Part shown: piece by piece, positions 41,881 through 50,206 of the stretch
Layout: the number at the start of each line of letters is the position of its first letter
Position numbering within the stretch: position 1 is the stretch's first letter
From: CAZSHG01 sp964459995
Lineage (GTDB): Bacteria > UBP14 > UBA6098
Length of the DNA stretch: 64,000 bases
Direction of reading: 5' to 3'
Assembly: GCA_964459995.1 (NCBI GenBank)
Contig: CAYWOR010000002.1
Span: forward strand, 186,001 to 250,000
Made by a program: the position numbers and the translations under genes
Notes under the pieces: generated by a model
What the model was told of the DNA's origin: nothing
Database searches by the model: none
What the model saw: only the letters and a program-made list of their open reading frames with translations

Positions 41881-44830
41881 TTAGGATAGTTTTGCTGACA
41901 ATCCCGCTTTCAACCGCGCGAATTAAGTAAATACCCGACGGCAGTTCAGTGTTGGAAAGGTCCTTCGCCTCCCACAGAGCTATCCCATTTTCAAGTGTAA
42001 GTGTGGATATGCGCCTTCCGTTGAGGTCAAAAATTTCGACCGAGCTATTTCCGGGTGCGTGAATAAGGCATCGCGAGTTGAATGGATTTGGAATCGCAAC
42101 AGGGGCGAGTCTCTTCGGCAGGGCGCGCGAGGAAAGCTCTTCGGGGATTTCGAGTGTTGTGTATTGCGATATAGCTTGACCTGCGTTGGTCTGCCAATCT
42201 GCAAGATTATCGCCGGCGACCACCGCAACCGCCCATGTTTGACTCTCCATCGGCGCGAGGTCAAATGGTCCGCTCGAGATTATCAGCGACCAGTCGTCAC
42301 CCGATGAACCGCTTGTGAGCGAGAATAGGCCCATCAGTAAATTCGATTTCACCGTATCGTCCCAACCCATGCCGGTTGGATAAACATGCACGGCATTTTC
42401 GACCACACTTCCGAAACCGAAATCTTCCAGCCCCACAAGGCCGACATAGCCCGGAAATAGCGGTGAACCGGCGGTTTCCCACATATAACCCCAGTTTTGG
42501 GCTGGCACCCATTGCGCACGGTCATACCAGGTCGGCCCGGATTCGACATGGATGTCGAAATCGGTGTAGAAGCCGATACAGACGTTATTGAACGTTGTCG
42601 TGTTATAATTTTTGATGAACATTCGATATATGATGAAGTCCTGATTTGCAGTAGCATTGAAGGTGAAACTCTGCTGGATGACTTTGATGAGCGAGTTCGG
42701 GTCGATATATGCGGTATAATAGCAATCTCCGGCGGGGCAACCGCCAGCGACAGCTTCCATCAGCGGTATAAATTCGCTCGACATTCCATTTTCCCATGTG
42801 ATAACATTATCGTATGCCAAGCGCAAGAAAAATCCGCCGCCGTAGAGGGTCTGTGTGCTGTTATATCGGAATCCGTTGCCGGTAGGCGATGCCGCCGAGG
42901 GATTGAAAAAGCCAAAGCTTCCGAAGTTCGAAATCGTTGTCGAGATGGCCGATGTATTATGATTCGCGACCTGACGAGGATATTGACCAACACTGACCTG
43001 AAGGGTCTCGACATAAGTCTCCGAGGAGGCATAGATTGTAATTTCTATTGACGCGGTATGACCGGGCGGAGTGAAATCGTCTGCGGAGATTATCAAAGGG
43101 TCGGAAGAATTGACTGCGGAAAGCCCGGTTGCGACCGTTCCCCATGATGTCGAGGCATCTATCACGCTGACATAGGGGTCTCCAAGAGCGGAGATGGTTC
43201 CTGTAACGCTCGATGTCGCGCCGAGATTTTTTACCTCGACAACGAGTTTCACATCTTCTCCGGCGTCAAAAACGCCATTACCGCCACCCACTGGAGGCGA
43301 ATCGTCCGTATTATGGGATTGAATTCTGATTATCGGGAATGTCGGTATCGGCGTAGAATTGACAAGCGCATAGCAGTTGAGCCTTCCAGCGCCATAGGCT
43401 GTGTCATGGCCGGCAGGGCCTAAATCGAAAGCTGTGTTCCTTAGAAGGATGTCGATTGCCTCGGGTGTGAGTGAGGGATTTTTCGATAATGCAAGGGCAA
43501 CTCCCCCAGCCACACATGGCGCCGCGGCACTTGTTCCGCCAAAGGAAGTTGTTATGTTATAATCACTTAGATAGCTCGTGGTTGTGATTTGATTGCCGGG
43601 GGCGCATAATTCGGGTTTCATCAATCCCGGCGGCCAAGGGAAATCGGTATAAGTCCCTGTATTCCAATGAGTTGGACCTCGAGATGAATAACTCATAATG
43701 ACATTCAGCGAGCTTATCGATCCGACAGAAATTATTGCGGTATTAGAACTCGCCCCTGTCTGAGCCGGCGAGGGACACTCGGCTGGCGCGCTGATACTCT
43801 GGGGACGCGAAATTGTGCCGTCATTGCCCGCAGATGTTACAACCACTATTCCCGCAGAATAAACATCTTCGAGATTCGCTCGAAACCAGTTCTTTAGTGT
43901 ATTTGAAGGATCCGACCATCCAAGCGACATCGAAAAAAGATGCGCTCCGTTGTCGATTCCATATTCTATTGCATAAATAACATCTCCCGGCATTCCGCTT
44001 CCACCTGAGTCTATTACTTTGAGTGCCATAAGCTTAGCTCCAGGTGCAGTGCCGGTGGTTTCTCCCGCCGCCACACCGATCCCAGCTACAATACCGGCGC
44101 AGGAGGTGCCATGGCCGTGGTCGTCCATCGGGTTGCCGTCGCCATTTACAAAATCATAACCGAAAATGTCATCTATATAACCGTTGAAGTCGTCATCCAC
44201 GCCGTTGTTAGTCTCGGCAGTATTTTGCCACATATTCGGGGCGAGATCGACATGGGTGTATCTTATGCCCGAATCCAAAATGCCCACAACCACGCCGTTG
44301 CCGTGGAAACCGGCACGCCAAACGCTATCCGCTTTCACCCTGATAACCGACCATGTTGTCGCCATAGGCTCGGTGGGCCTCGTGAAGGGGTTTTGCGAGG
44401 GAGGGTTGTATTGGATAACCTTAACCGGACTATTGTCGATTACACGAAGAACATCCTCTCGCGAGGAAATCTCGCGAACAGCATCGGGAACTGCGCGGAA
44501 AGTAACGGTTCCGCCAAGATAGGAAGCGCGGATATTCTCGGCCTTTCCCATTGCGGAGAGCGAATACAGATGCCTAAGAACTGAAGCTTGAGCCGATTCG
44601 GAGTGATTGCGAAGAATTTCGACCGCCTTATCGCGCCTATCGGAGCCGGACATATCTTTGCATTGTGCGATTTCATCGTGAAGGCCGGGTCTATCGATTT
44701 GAATTGCAATCTCCATCATATCTGTAGGAAGTGCGATGCGAAGCTTTTCCTCGAGAACCCGATCGATTTGTGCCGCAAATATTGTGTTTATAATGATTAA
44801 CGCGAGGATTGCGGGGATTGTTCTTTTCAT
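41873..44830 (-). CDS. Secreted subtilisin-like serine protease (S8) with sorting domain
   Basis: Extracellular endopeptidase. Start 44830 (MKRTIPAILALIIINTIFAA) has AGGAG upstream; the longer frame is rejected because the signal peptide would be internal. An I9-like propeptide region is followed by the S8 domain with all three catalytic residues: Asp in GILDSGIRYTHVDL, His in DDHGHGTSCAG, Ser in GTSAAAPCVAG. After it come CARDB-like beta domains and the sorting tail (PNPFNSRCLIH, IFDLNGRR, SGIYLIRA, KTILIR), which is free of palindromes. Total about 985 residues. Confidence 0.93.
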   Translation of the reverse strand: MKRTIPAILALIIINTIFAAQIDRVLEEKLRIALPTDMMEIAIQIDRPGLHDEIAQCKDMSGSDRRDKAVEILRNHSESAQASVLRHLYSLSAMGKAENIRASYLGGTVTFRAVPDAVREISSREDVLRVIDNSPVKVIQYNPPSQNPFTRPTEPMATTWSVIRVKADSVWRAGFHGNGVVVGILDSGIRYTHVDLAPNMWQNTAETNNGVDDDFNGYIDDIFGYDFVNGDGNPMDDHGHGTSCAGIVAGIGVAAGETTGTAPGAKLMALKVIDSGGSGMPGDVIYAIEYGIDNGAHLFSMSLGWSDPSNTLKNWFRANLEDVYSAGIVVVTSAGNDGTISRPQSISAPAECPSPAQTGASSNTAIISVGSISSLNVIMSYSSRGPTHWNTGTYTDFPWPPGLMKPELCAPGNQITTTSYLSDYNITTSFGGTSAAAPCVAGGVALALSKNPSLTPEAIDILLRNTAFDLGPAGHDTAYGAGRLNCYALVNSTPIPTFPIIRIQSHNTDDSPPVGGGNGVFDAGEDVKLVVEVKNLGATSSVTGTISALGDPYVSVIDASTSWGTVATGLSAVNSSDPLIISADDFTPPGHTASIEITIYASSETYVETLQVSVGQYPRQVANHNTSAISTTISNFGSFGFFNPSAASPTGNGFRYNSTQTLYGGGFFLRLAYDNVITWENGMSSEFIPLMEAVAGGCPAGDCYYTAYIDPNSLIKVIQQSFTFNATANQDFIIYRMFIKNYNTTTFNNVCIGFYTDFDIHVESGPTWYDRAQWVPAQNWGYMWETAGSPLFPGYVGLVGLEDFGFGSVVENAVHVYPTGMGWDDTVKSNLLMGLFSLTSGSSGDDWSLIISSGPFDLAPMESQTWAVAVVAGDNLADWQTNAGQAISQYTTLEIPEELSSRALPKRLAPVAIPNPFNSRCLIHAPGNSSVEIFDLNGRRISTLTLENGIALWEAKDLSNTELPSGIYLIRAVESGIVSKTILIR

Positions 44831-44988
44831 TATCGCTCCTAAAAAGTTACAGCTTAGAATAAATATAATGATAGAATCAGTCGATGCAATTCTAATATGA
44901 AACAGATTCCACTTCTTTCGAGAAGAGGTTTGCGGGGTAAGGCTAAAAGTTATCTGAAACGTTTGACAAATTGGTGAATCGATATTTG

Positions 44989-45858
44989 TCAAGTTTTTAT
45001 TGCTTTTATTTTGCGGAAATATTTAATAAAAAAAAGCGTGAACATCGATGAACCAATTAGCTCGGCGCCCTCCTCGATGCCCACTTGAAGCTTGTGGTTC
45101 ATAGATGTCGCGAGAAACATCTCAGCAGAAAATGCGAAAACCCAAATAACAAGTGCTAACGAGCCGAGAATAAGAAGATTTTTGTTTTCGCTAAGTCTCG
45201 ACCGTGCGAAGGCGACGAAATATATTACAACAATAATAGCAATTGGCGCAAGTAAAATCGGCCATTCGGGGAGATTCGAGTCGCCGATTCCGCTGTAGAG
45301 TCCGGTCTTTTCGAGATAACGCGGAATTCCGTTGTGGAAGCTTATCAGCTCGTCGATGGAAATGCCCCAGAACACTGCGAGAATAGGAATCCAGCCCCAA
45401 ACCGCCTTTTTCTTCGCAGATTTTTCGAAGTCGTATATCGAAAGGACAAACATCCCCCCGGCGAAGAGCAAAATGCTATGGTAGTAAGTTCCGAGATCAG
45501 TTTGCACATCGAGATTCCAGAGAGGGTGGTTGTGGGGTGCGATGAAATGTGCCGCGAGTAAGAAAACGGTCAACCCAGCCAACACTGCTATTATCACGCC
45601 GATCGGTTTGTTTCCGATTCGTTCGCATAAGGCGCGAAATCCGAGACGGTCTTTGGTGAAGATTATGCCTGCGAGAATCAGATAGAGGGCGTAAGCGAAG
45701 GGGTGGTTTGCACGTTCGAGGATGACTTTGTTTCCGAGCATATCCCATCGCCATCCGCCGGTAATCCAAACAGCGATGCCGAGGATGATAAATAAACCCG
45801 CGATTGAGAAGATAACCGCGCGGGTTTTACGAGATTTGATTTGCCTATTCTTCGGCAC
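44989..45858 (-). CDS. Polytopic membrane protein of unknown function
   Basis: Not recognised. 289 residues with about eight hydrophobic segments (e.g. IFSIAGLFIILGIAVWITGG, VIIAVLAGLTVFLLAAH, ILLAPIAIIVVIYFVAFA), basic ends and few conserved-looking charged residues (DELISFHNGIP; FAFSAEMFLATSMNHKLQVG). It may be an enzyme of membrane lipids or a transporter. The start at 45858 lies 23 bp from the first long repeat copy of the RAYT island, so its promoter is at the island edge. Stop lies 158 bp before the subtilase start. Confidence 0.6.
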   Translation of the reverse strand: MPKNRQIKSRKTRAVIFSIAGLFIILGIAVWITGGWRWDMLGNKVILERANHPFAYALYLILAGIIFTKDRLGFRALCERIGNKPIGVIIAVLAGLTVFLLAAHFIAPHNHPLWNLDVQTDLGTYYHSILLFAGGMFVLSIYDFEKSAKKKAVWGWIPILAVFWGISIDELISFHNGIPRYLEKTGLYSGIGDSNLPEWPILLAPIAIIVVIYFVAFARSRLSENKNLLILGSLALVIWVFAFSAEMFLATSMNHKLQVGIEEGAELIGSSMFTLFFIKYFRKIKAIKT

Positions 45859-45881
45859 TAGAACCTTCCTGTTGGTGTCTG

Positions 45882-46027
45882 AAAAGCCAATCCATGGGTT
45901 TCGCTTTTATTCTATTACTATTTCTTCACATCGAAGAGGATTGCTGTGATCGGCCTTTGATTACGGGGAGCACAGCTCCCTCGGAATTTACGTTACACAG
46001 CACAGCTGATGTAACGAGAAAAACAGC
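45882..46027 (+). repeat. 146-bp direct repeat, left copy, with REP palindromes
   Basis: Matches 46752-46897 at 140 of 146 positions by eye. Its right half holds GGAGC-ACA-GCTCC (45967-45979) and the 24-nt palindrome GTTACA...TGTAAC (45992-46015). Confidence 0.93.
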
Positions 46028-46042
46028 TCTCTCGGAATTTGC

Positions 46043-46128
46043 GTTACACAGCACAGCTGATGTAACGAGAAAAACTTCTCGTTGCGCAGTTGCACTGCGC
46101 AATGGGCTTGTGGGTGGAGCTTTGCTCC
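46043..46128. repeat. Further REP-type palindromes left of the RAYT gene
   Basis: A second GTTACA...TGTAAC unit (46043-46066), a TTGCGCAG/CTGCGCAA palindrome (46082-46102) and GGAGC-TTT-GCTCC (46116-46128) adjoin the 3' end of the transposase gene. Confidence 0.85.
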
Positions 46129-46133
46129 GTGTG

Positions 46134-46661
46134 TTAAAGCATATCGATTCCGATTACGCCCTTTCCATTAACATAATTACCAGCGCTGGAATATCTCCAA
46201 GCTTCCGGTACTTCGACAAGCCCTTTCCTTACGGGATTTACATGTATATATTCCGCCTTCTGGAGGAACATCTCACGGCTAATTATCTCTTCAGGATGAT
46301 ATCCTTCCTGCCAGAGTTGATGAACGCTTCCCTCGTCCCCGCGTCTATTAAAGAATCTCAATTGGTTGATTAACCAGGTTTTATCCTCAGCCTTTATGGC
46401 TTCAATTATTGCTTTCGCGGTATGGGCTTTGAAATCCCGCATTAGATCCGGCAAACTTGGAGAACTCAAAATTGCGTGAAGATGATTTAACATTATCACA
46501 TAAGCATGAATTTTGAGGTCTTTGTTCTCCCTGCAGAACATGAAACTATCGATGATGATATCGAAGTATTTCGCTTCGATGAAAACGGGAATCCACTCAA
46601 CAGTGGTCAGTGTTATGAAATGGGGTTTTTGCTTTTCGTAAACTTTGTATCGAGTTCGCAT
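46134..46661 (-). CDS. REP-associated tyrosine transposase (RAYT, Y1 family)
   Basis: HUH-type single-strand DNA nuclease of 175 residues. HLH at residues 60-62 (MLNHLHAILSSP) is the metal-binding HUH pair, and Tyr138 in AEYIHVNPVRKGLV is the expected nucleophile; LITLTTVEW-like ITLTTVEWIPVF opens the domain. RAYTs process and probably spread REP palindromes and are usually flanked by them. Here palindromes of the same type lie on both sides within 70 bp, and a 146-bp repeat brackets the whole. The gene appears intact. Confidence 0.93.
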   Translation of the reverse strand: MRTRYKVYEKQKPHFITLTTVEWIPVFIEAKYFDIIIDSFMFCRENKDLKIHAYVIMLNHLHAILSSPSLPDLMRDFKAHTAKAIIEAIKAEDKTWLINQLRFFNRRGDEGSVHQLWQEGYHPEEIISREMFLQKAEYIHVNPVRKGLVEVPEAWRYSSAGNYVNGKGVIGIDML

Positions 46662-46697
46662 GATCTTTCTAATCTCTCTAATCTCTTTCGATTACGT

Positions 46698-46746
46698 GGA
46701 GCACAGCTCCCTCGGAATTTACGTTACACAGCAAAGCTGATGTAAC
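46698..46746 (+). repeat. REP unit right of the RAYT gene
   Basis: GGAGC-ACA-GCTCC (46698-46710), spacer CTCGGAATTTAC and GTTACACAGCAAAGCTGATGTAAC without break (46723-46746). It is the same unit as in the long repeats with one base changed. Confidence 0.88.
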
Positions 46747-46751
46747 GAGAA

Positions 46752-46897
46752 AAAAGCCAATCCATGGGTTTCGCTGTTATTCTATTACTATTTCTTCACA
46801 TCGAAGAGGATTGCTATGATCGGCTTTCGATTACGTGGAGCACAGCTCCCTCGGAATTTGCGTTACACAGCACAGCTGATGTAACGAGAAAAACAGC
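46752..46897 (+). repeat. 146-bp direct repeat, right copy, with REP palindromes
   Basis: Second copy of 45882-46027, six differences. Palindromes at 46837-46849 and 46862-46885. The gap from the RAYT start to the subunit B stop (46662-46970) contains only these repeats. Confidence 0.93.
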
Positions 46898-46970
46898 AAT
46901 GTCTTTTACCGAGAGGCTTACTGAAAAGGCTCCTAATTCCATTGATCTCCTTCTTCGGACATTATCTGGT

Positions 46971-48365
46971 TCACTTACTTTCCGCCTCCTGGGCAAATTT
47001 TTCCAGCTTCTCGTCGAGGAATTTGGCTTTGATACGTTTGAGTTCCCTTCGCGGGAATCTTGCCAAAAGGCGCCAGGAGAGGTCCAGCGTGCCATCGATG
47101 TCGCGGTTTGTGTAATAGCCCTGACCGACATACTCCGCCTCGAAATCCTGAGCGAACCCGAGATAGAGCTTATCGATGTCCGAAAGAGCGGCCTCGCCGA
47201 GAATGACCGCCAGCTCCTGAGCCTCTTTGCCGCGTGCATAGGCGGCGTAGGTCTGGTTGAAAAGGTCGTCGTGGTCGATGCGGGTTTTGCCCTCGCCGAC
47301 CCCCTTCTGCCGAAGTCTTGAGAGGCTGGGCATGACATCGATAGGCGGCGCGACACCCTGTTTGTGAAGCGATGGCGAAAGATAAATCTGCCCCTCGGTA
47401 ATATAGCCGGTGAGGTCGGGAATCGGGTGGGTTTTGTCGCCTTCGGGCATGGTGAGCACCGGAATAAAGGTGATCGAGCCGTTGCGTCCCTTGATTCTGC
47501 CGGCGCGCTCGTAAAGCATCGCCAAGTCTGTGTAGAGGTATCCGGGGAAACCGCGCCTTCCGGGGATTTCCTTACGTGCCGCGGCCACCTCGCGAAGGGC
47601 CTCGCAGTAGTTTGTCATATCGGTGAGGATGACGAGGATGTGCATATCTTTCTCGAAAGCGAGGTATTCCGCAGTGGTCAGAGCGATTCGCGGGGTCGAA
47701 ATACGCTCGATTGCGGGGTCGTTGGCAAGGTTGAGGAATAGGACAGCCCTCTCCAGCGCGCCGGTTTTCTCGAACTCGTTGCGGAAGAACTCGGCTTCCT
47801 CGAAGGTGATGCCCATGGCTCCGAAAACAACGGCGAACGACTCGCCGGAACTTCGGACTTTCGCCTGACGGGCAATCTGCGCCGCGAGAAGATTGTGCGG
47901 CAGTCCGGACGCCGAGAAAATCGGCAATTTCTGGCCGCGAACCAGCGTGTTCAATCCGTCGATTGCGGAGACGCCGGTCTGAATGAACTCGTTGGGAAAC
48001 TCGCGGGCAAAGGGGTTAATCGGCGCGCCGTTGATGTCGAGTCGTTTTTCGGGGAGAATCTCCGGGCCGTCGTCGATTGGACGTCCGAAGCCGTCGAAAA
48101 CGCGCCCGAGAACATCCTCGGAAAGCCCCATCTCGATTCCGCGCCCGAGGAAGCGGACGCGCGAGCTGTAAACATCGACGCCGTCGGTGCCCTCGAAAAG
48201 CTGGACGATGGCCTTGTCGCGGTTGACCTCGAGGACTTTGCCTCTGCGCTGGGAGCCGTCGGGAAGGGTGATTTCGACGAGCTCCTCGAAAGTCGCGCCC
48301 TCGACCCCTTCGACGATGAGAAGCGGCCCTGCGACTTCGGTGATTGTTCGGTATTCTTTCAGCAT
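46971..48365 (-). CDS. atpB: V/A-type ATPase subunit B (non-catalytic)
   Basis: Nucleotide-binding but non-catalytic subunit alternating with A in the head. 464 residues. Family motifs: EYRTITEVAGPLLIVEGVEG at the start, LGRVFDGFGRPIDDGPEI near 86, QTGVSAIDGLNTLVRGQKLP near 133 and PIPDLTGYITEGQIYLSPSL near 330. No Walker A lysine, as normal for B. Last ATPase gene of this run; D, which usually follows, is absent and replaced by the REP/RAYT island. It lies 18 bp after hicA. Confidence 0.97.
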   Translation of the reverse strand: MLKEYRTITEVAGPLLIVEGVEGATFEELVEITLPDGSQRRGKVLEVNRDKAIVQLFEGTDGVDVYSSRVRFLGRGIEMGLSEDVLGRVFDGFGRPIDDGPEILPEKRLDINGAPINPFAREFPNEFIQTGVSAIDGLNTLVRGQKLPIFSASGLPHNLLAAQIARQAKVRSSGESFAVVFGAMGITFEEAEFFRNEFEKTGALERAVLFLNLANDPAIERISTPRIALTTAEYLAFEKDMHILVILTDMTNYCEALREVAAARKEIPGRRGFPGYLYTDLAMLYERAGRIKGRNGSITFIPVLTMPEGDKTHPIPDLTGYITEGQIYLSPSLHKQGVAPPIDVMPSLSRLRQKGVGEGKTRIDHDDLFNQTYAAYARGKEAQELAVILGEAALSDIDKLYLGFAQDFEAEYVGQGYYTNRDIDGTLDLSWRLLARFPRRELKRIKAKFLDEKLEKFAQEAESK

Positions 48366-48383
48366 TTAAGCCTCCGTTGGTTG

Positions 48384-48602
48384 TTATTTAATAAATTCTT
48401 CAAAATCGACGCCGATCTGGCGGATAATTGCTCTGACGGTGCCTTTCTTAATATCCTTCTTGGTTTTTGGAACAGGCACGACTTTGCCGTCCTCGTCGCG
48501 AACCCATAACTCATGGGAACCTTTGCCCTGGCGATAGAAACGAAACCCAAATCTCTTCAATCGTTTGGTTAACTCACTATATGACAACGGACTGAGCGGC
48601 AT
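48384..48602 (-). CDS. hicA: HicA-type mRNA interferase toxin
   Basis: 72-residue double-stranded-RNA-binding-fold toxin of the HicA/YcfA family. LKRFGFRFYRQGKGSHELW contains the catalytic His in GSH, and PVPKTKKDIKKGTVRAIIRQ is the family C-terminus. Its ATG follows the hicB stop with no gap. The antitoxin-first order is one of two known for hicAB. Located inside the ATPase operon between subunits A and B. Confidence 0.93.
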   Translation of the reverse strand: MPLSPLSYSELTKRLKRFGFRFYRQGKGSHELWVRDEDGKVVPVPKTKKDIKKGTVRAIIRQIGVDFEEFIK

Positions 48603-48857
48603 TTAAACCTCAATAGGGAAAGCTAATGTCAAACCATATTTTTCGGGCAATTCCTCTATCTTTTCGGAAACTGTCTCGCCTCGTTCCTTTCTGTAAGCGA
48701 AAATCATCTGGATAACGTCGATACAGTTGAAAATAGCTTCCTGAATGGTATTGCCCTCGGCGAAAGCACCGTCGATGTCGGCACATCGGGCAAGGAAGCC
48801 GTCGTCGTTGGGTTCGACCTGAATCGAGAGATAGCTTATCGAGTGTTTTTTGGTCAT
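48603..48857 (-). CDS. hicB: HicB-type antitoxin
   Basis: 84 residues with the partial RNase H fold of HicB: DGFLARCADIDGAFAEGNTI then EAIFNCIDVI. No C-terminal DNA-binding domain is visible (many HicB proteins have one), so it may not autoregulate; transcription probably comes from the ATPase operon. The gap to the upstream nuclease stop (48919) is 61 bp. Confidence 0.9.
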   Translation of the reverse strand: MTKKHSISYLSIQVEPNDDGFLARCADIDGAFAEGNTIQEAIFNCIDVIQMIFAYRKERGETVSEKIEELPEKYGLTLAFPIEV

Positions 48858-48918
48858 GATTGTCTCATTTTGGTTAAATTGATTTGGGGTTCATGGCGTT
48901 GGGATTTGCTTTGTGTAA

Positions 48919-50175
48919 TTAAATCTCACCTTTGTGTTTTTCAAAGTAATCGCGGCCTTTATCTGTAACTTCCCAGATACCACGCTTCCCGGGATGAACC
49001 AATAATCCTTCCTTTGCTAAATGAAAGCGTGCCCATTTGATCCATCTTTTCCATCTTACAGGACCGGAGTCCAAGTTTTCATGGTCGGCCTCTGAAAGAT
49101 TTTTCTTCATAATTTCGAAGACTCTTTCATCGGCTTCCTTAGGAGTTATCTTTCCCCCGTTTTCGATGATAGCCTTTAAGAGCGGCAATCTATAAGCCTT
49201 TTCGGGCAAGGCTTTATCATTTTCATAGCCTATTGGAAGCTCTTTTCTTTCTATCTTTGCTTGCCCATCAATACTTCCCCGGACTGTCTGGATTGAATCG
49301 GCTCCCCGAACGGGGCTTAGCCTCCAGAAATCCCAGCCGTTCACTGGTTTTCCTCCTCGAACAGCCGAACCAGCACTGCTTGGTGCAGGAAACTTCTCCC
49401 CATCCACCTCCATTGAGCCGTCGGCGAAGAGTTTGGCTTCGTAGCGTTTGCCCTTGTAGGTCGCGTAAACGGGAATTGGGAACTGGGTGTTGCCATTGGA
49501 AGGAAGAGATTCGGGCTTTTTTATTTCTTTGAGCGGAACAGGGGAGGTTTCGGTTGCTTGAGGAACGAAAGTGAACTGCGGCTCGAACCTTAGGGCTTTG
49601 ACCATCTCCGCACCCTCGCGGGCATAAACGGCGGCTTCGATGAGTTTCGGACGGGGGTTCAGCCAGTTGAGCGCTTCACAGACCGAATCCGTTTTGTCCT
49701 CGATTATAACAACAACCTCGAAAGCTTTCGCGTCGGCCAGCGGTTCGAACACCTCGAACTCGAGAAATTCATATAGTCCTTTCGTTCCGAGGAGCGGGTT
49801 CACTCGTTTTGCCAGCATGGGTTCTTCCTCGATATGCTCTTTGAGCATCGACGCCAATTTTTGCCGTGCGCGATAATTTGCAAAAGCGCTGATAAACTTG
49901 CTCACCTGTTTCGAGATATGCTCGTAAACAGGATGGCTTGAAAGCTCGACCTCGACCATCACGAAACGTTTTTGTTCCGGATAGAACAAAAAGCCGTCGG
50001 GAATTGTTCCCTCGCCCAACGCGTTGGCAATTTTTTTCTTGATGTCGAGATAGATCGATTCATCCCCGAAAATTTGCCCTGCATTTTCAACAATCATGCG
50101 CTCGAATTCGTCCTCGCTTTTCGGCGAGTAGCGGCAGTAGCGGATTGCGTCGAGGAGGATTATGTCGTTATTCAT
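48919..50175 (-). CDS. Predicted modified-DNA-sensing nuclease: PD-(D/E)xK-like, RAMA and Mrr-N-like winged helix
   Basis: 418 residues. Residues of about 20-165 look like a nuclease fold: FERMIVENAG, then IPDGFLF (Asp60) and RFVMVEVELS (Glu75, Glu77), a PD...ExE variant of PD-(D/E)xK. Residues 236-286 (VYATYKGKRYEAKLFADGSM to VNGWDFWRL) fit the RAMA domain, associated with recognition of methylated DNA. Residues 325-412 (LPLLKAIIENGG, RWIKWARFHLAKEGLL, RGIWEVTDKG) fit the winged helix of Mrr N-termini. The domain order is nuclease first, opposite to Mrr. AAGGGAAG precedes the ATG. Located between ATPase subunits A and B. Confidence 0.72.
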   Translation of the reverse strand: MNNDIILLDAIRYCRYSPKSEDEFERMIVENAGQIFGDESIYLDIKKKIANALGEGTIPDGFLFYPEQKRFVMVEVELSSHPVYEHISKQVSKFISAFANYRARQKLASMLKEHIEEEPMLAKRVNPLLGTKGLYEFLEFEVFEPLADAKAFEVVVIIEDKTDSVCEALNWLNPRPKLIEAAVYAREGAEMVKALRFEPQFTFVPQATETSPVPLKEIKKPESLPSNGNTQFPIPVYATYKGKRYEAKLFADGSMEVDGEKFPAPSSAGSAVRGGKPVNGWDFWRLSPVRGADSIQTVRGSIDGQAKIERKELPIGYENDKALPEKAYRLPLLKAIIENGGKITPKEADERVFEIMKKNLSEADHENLDSGPVRWKRWIKWARFHLAKEGLLVHPGKRGIWEVTDKGRDYFEKHKGEI

Positions 50176-50206
50176 TGGTCTTCCCTTTCCGGAAGGTTGC
50201 GTTTCC

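Noticed and set aside
45894..46373. Plus-strand frames through the REP region and RAYT gene
   Set aside because: They translate repeated palindromes and the antisense of the transposase.
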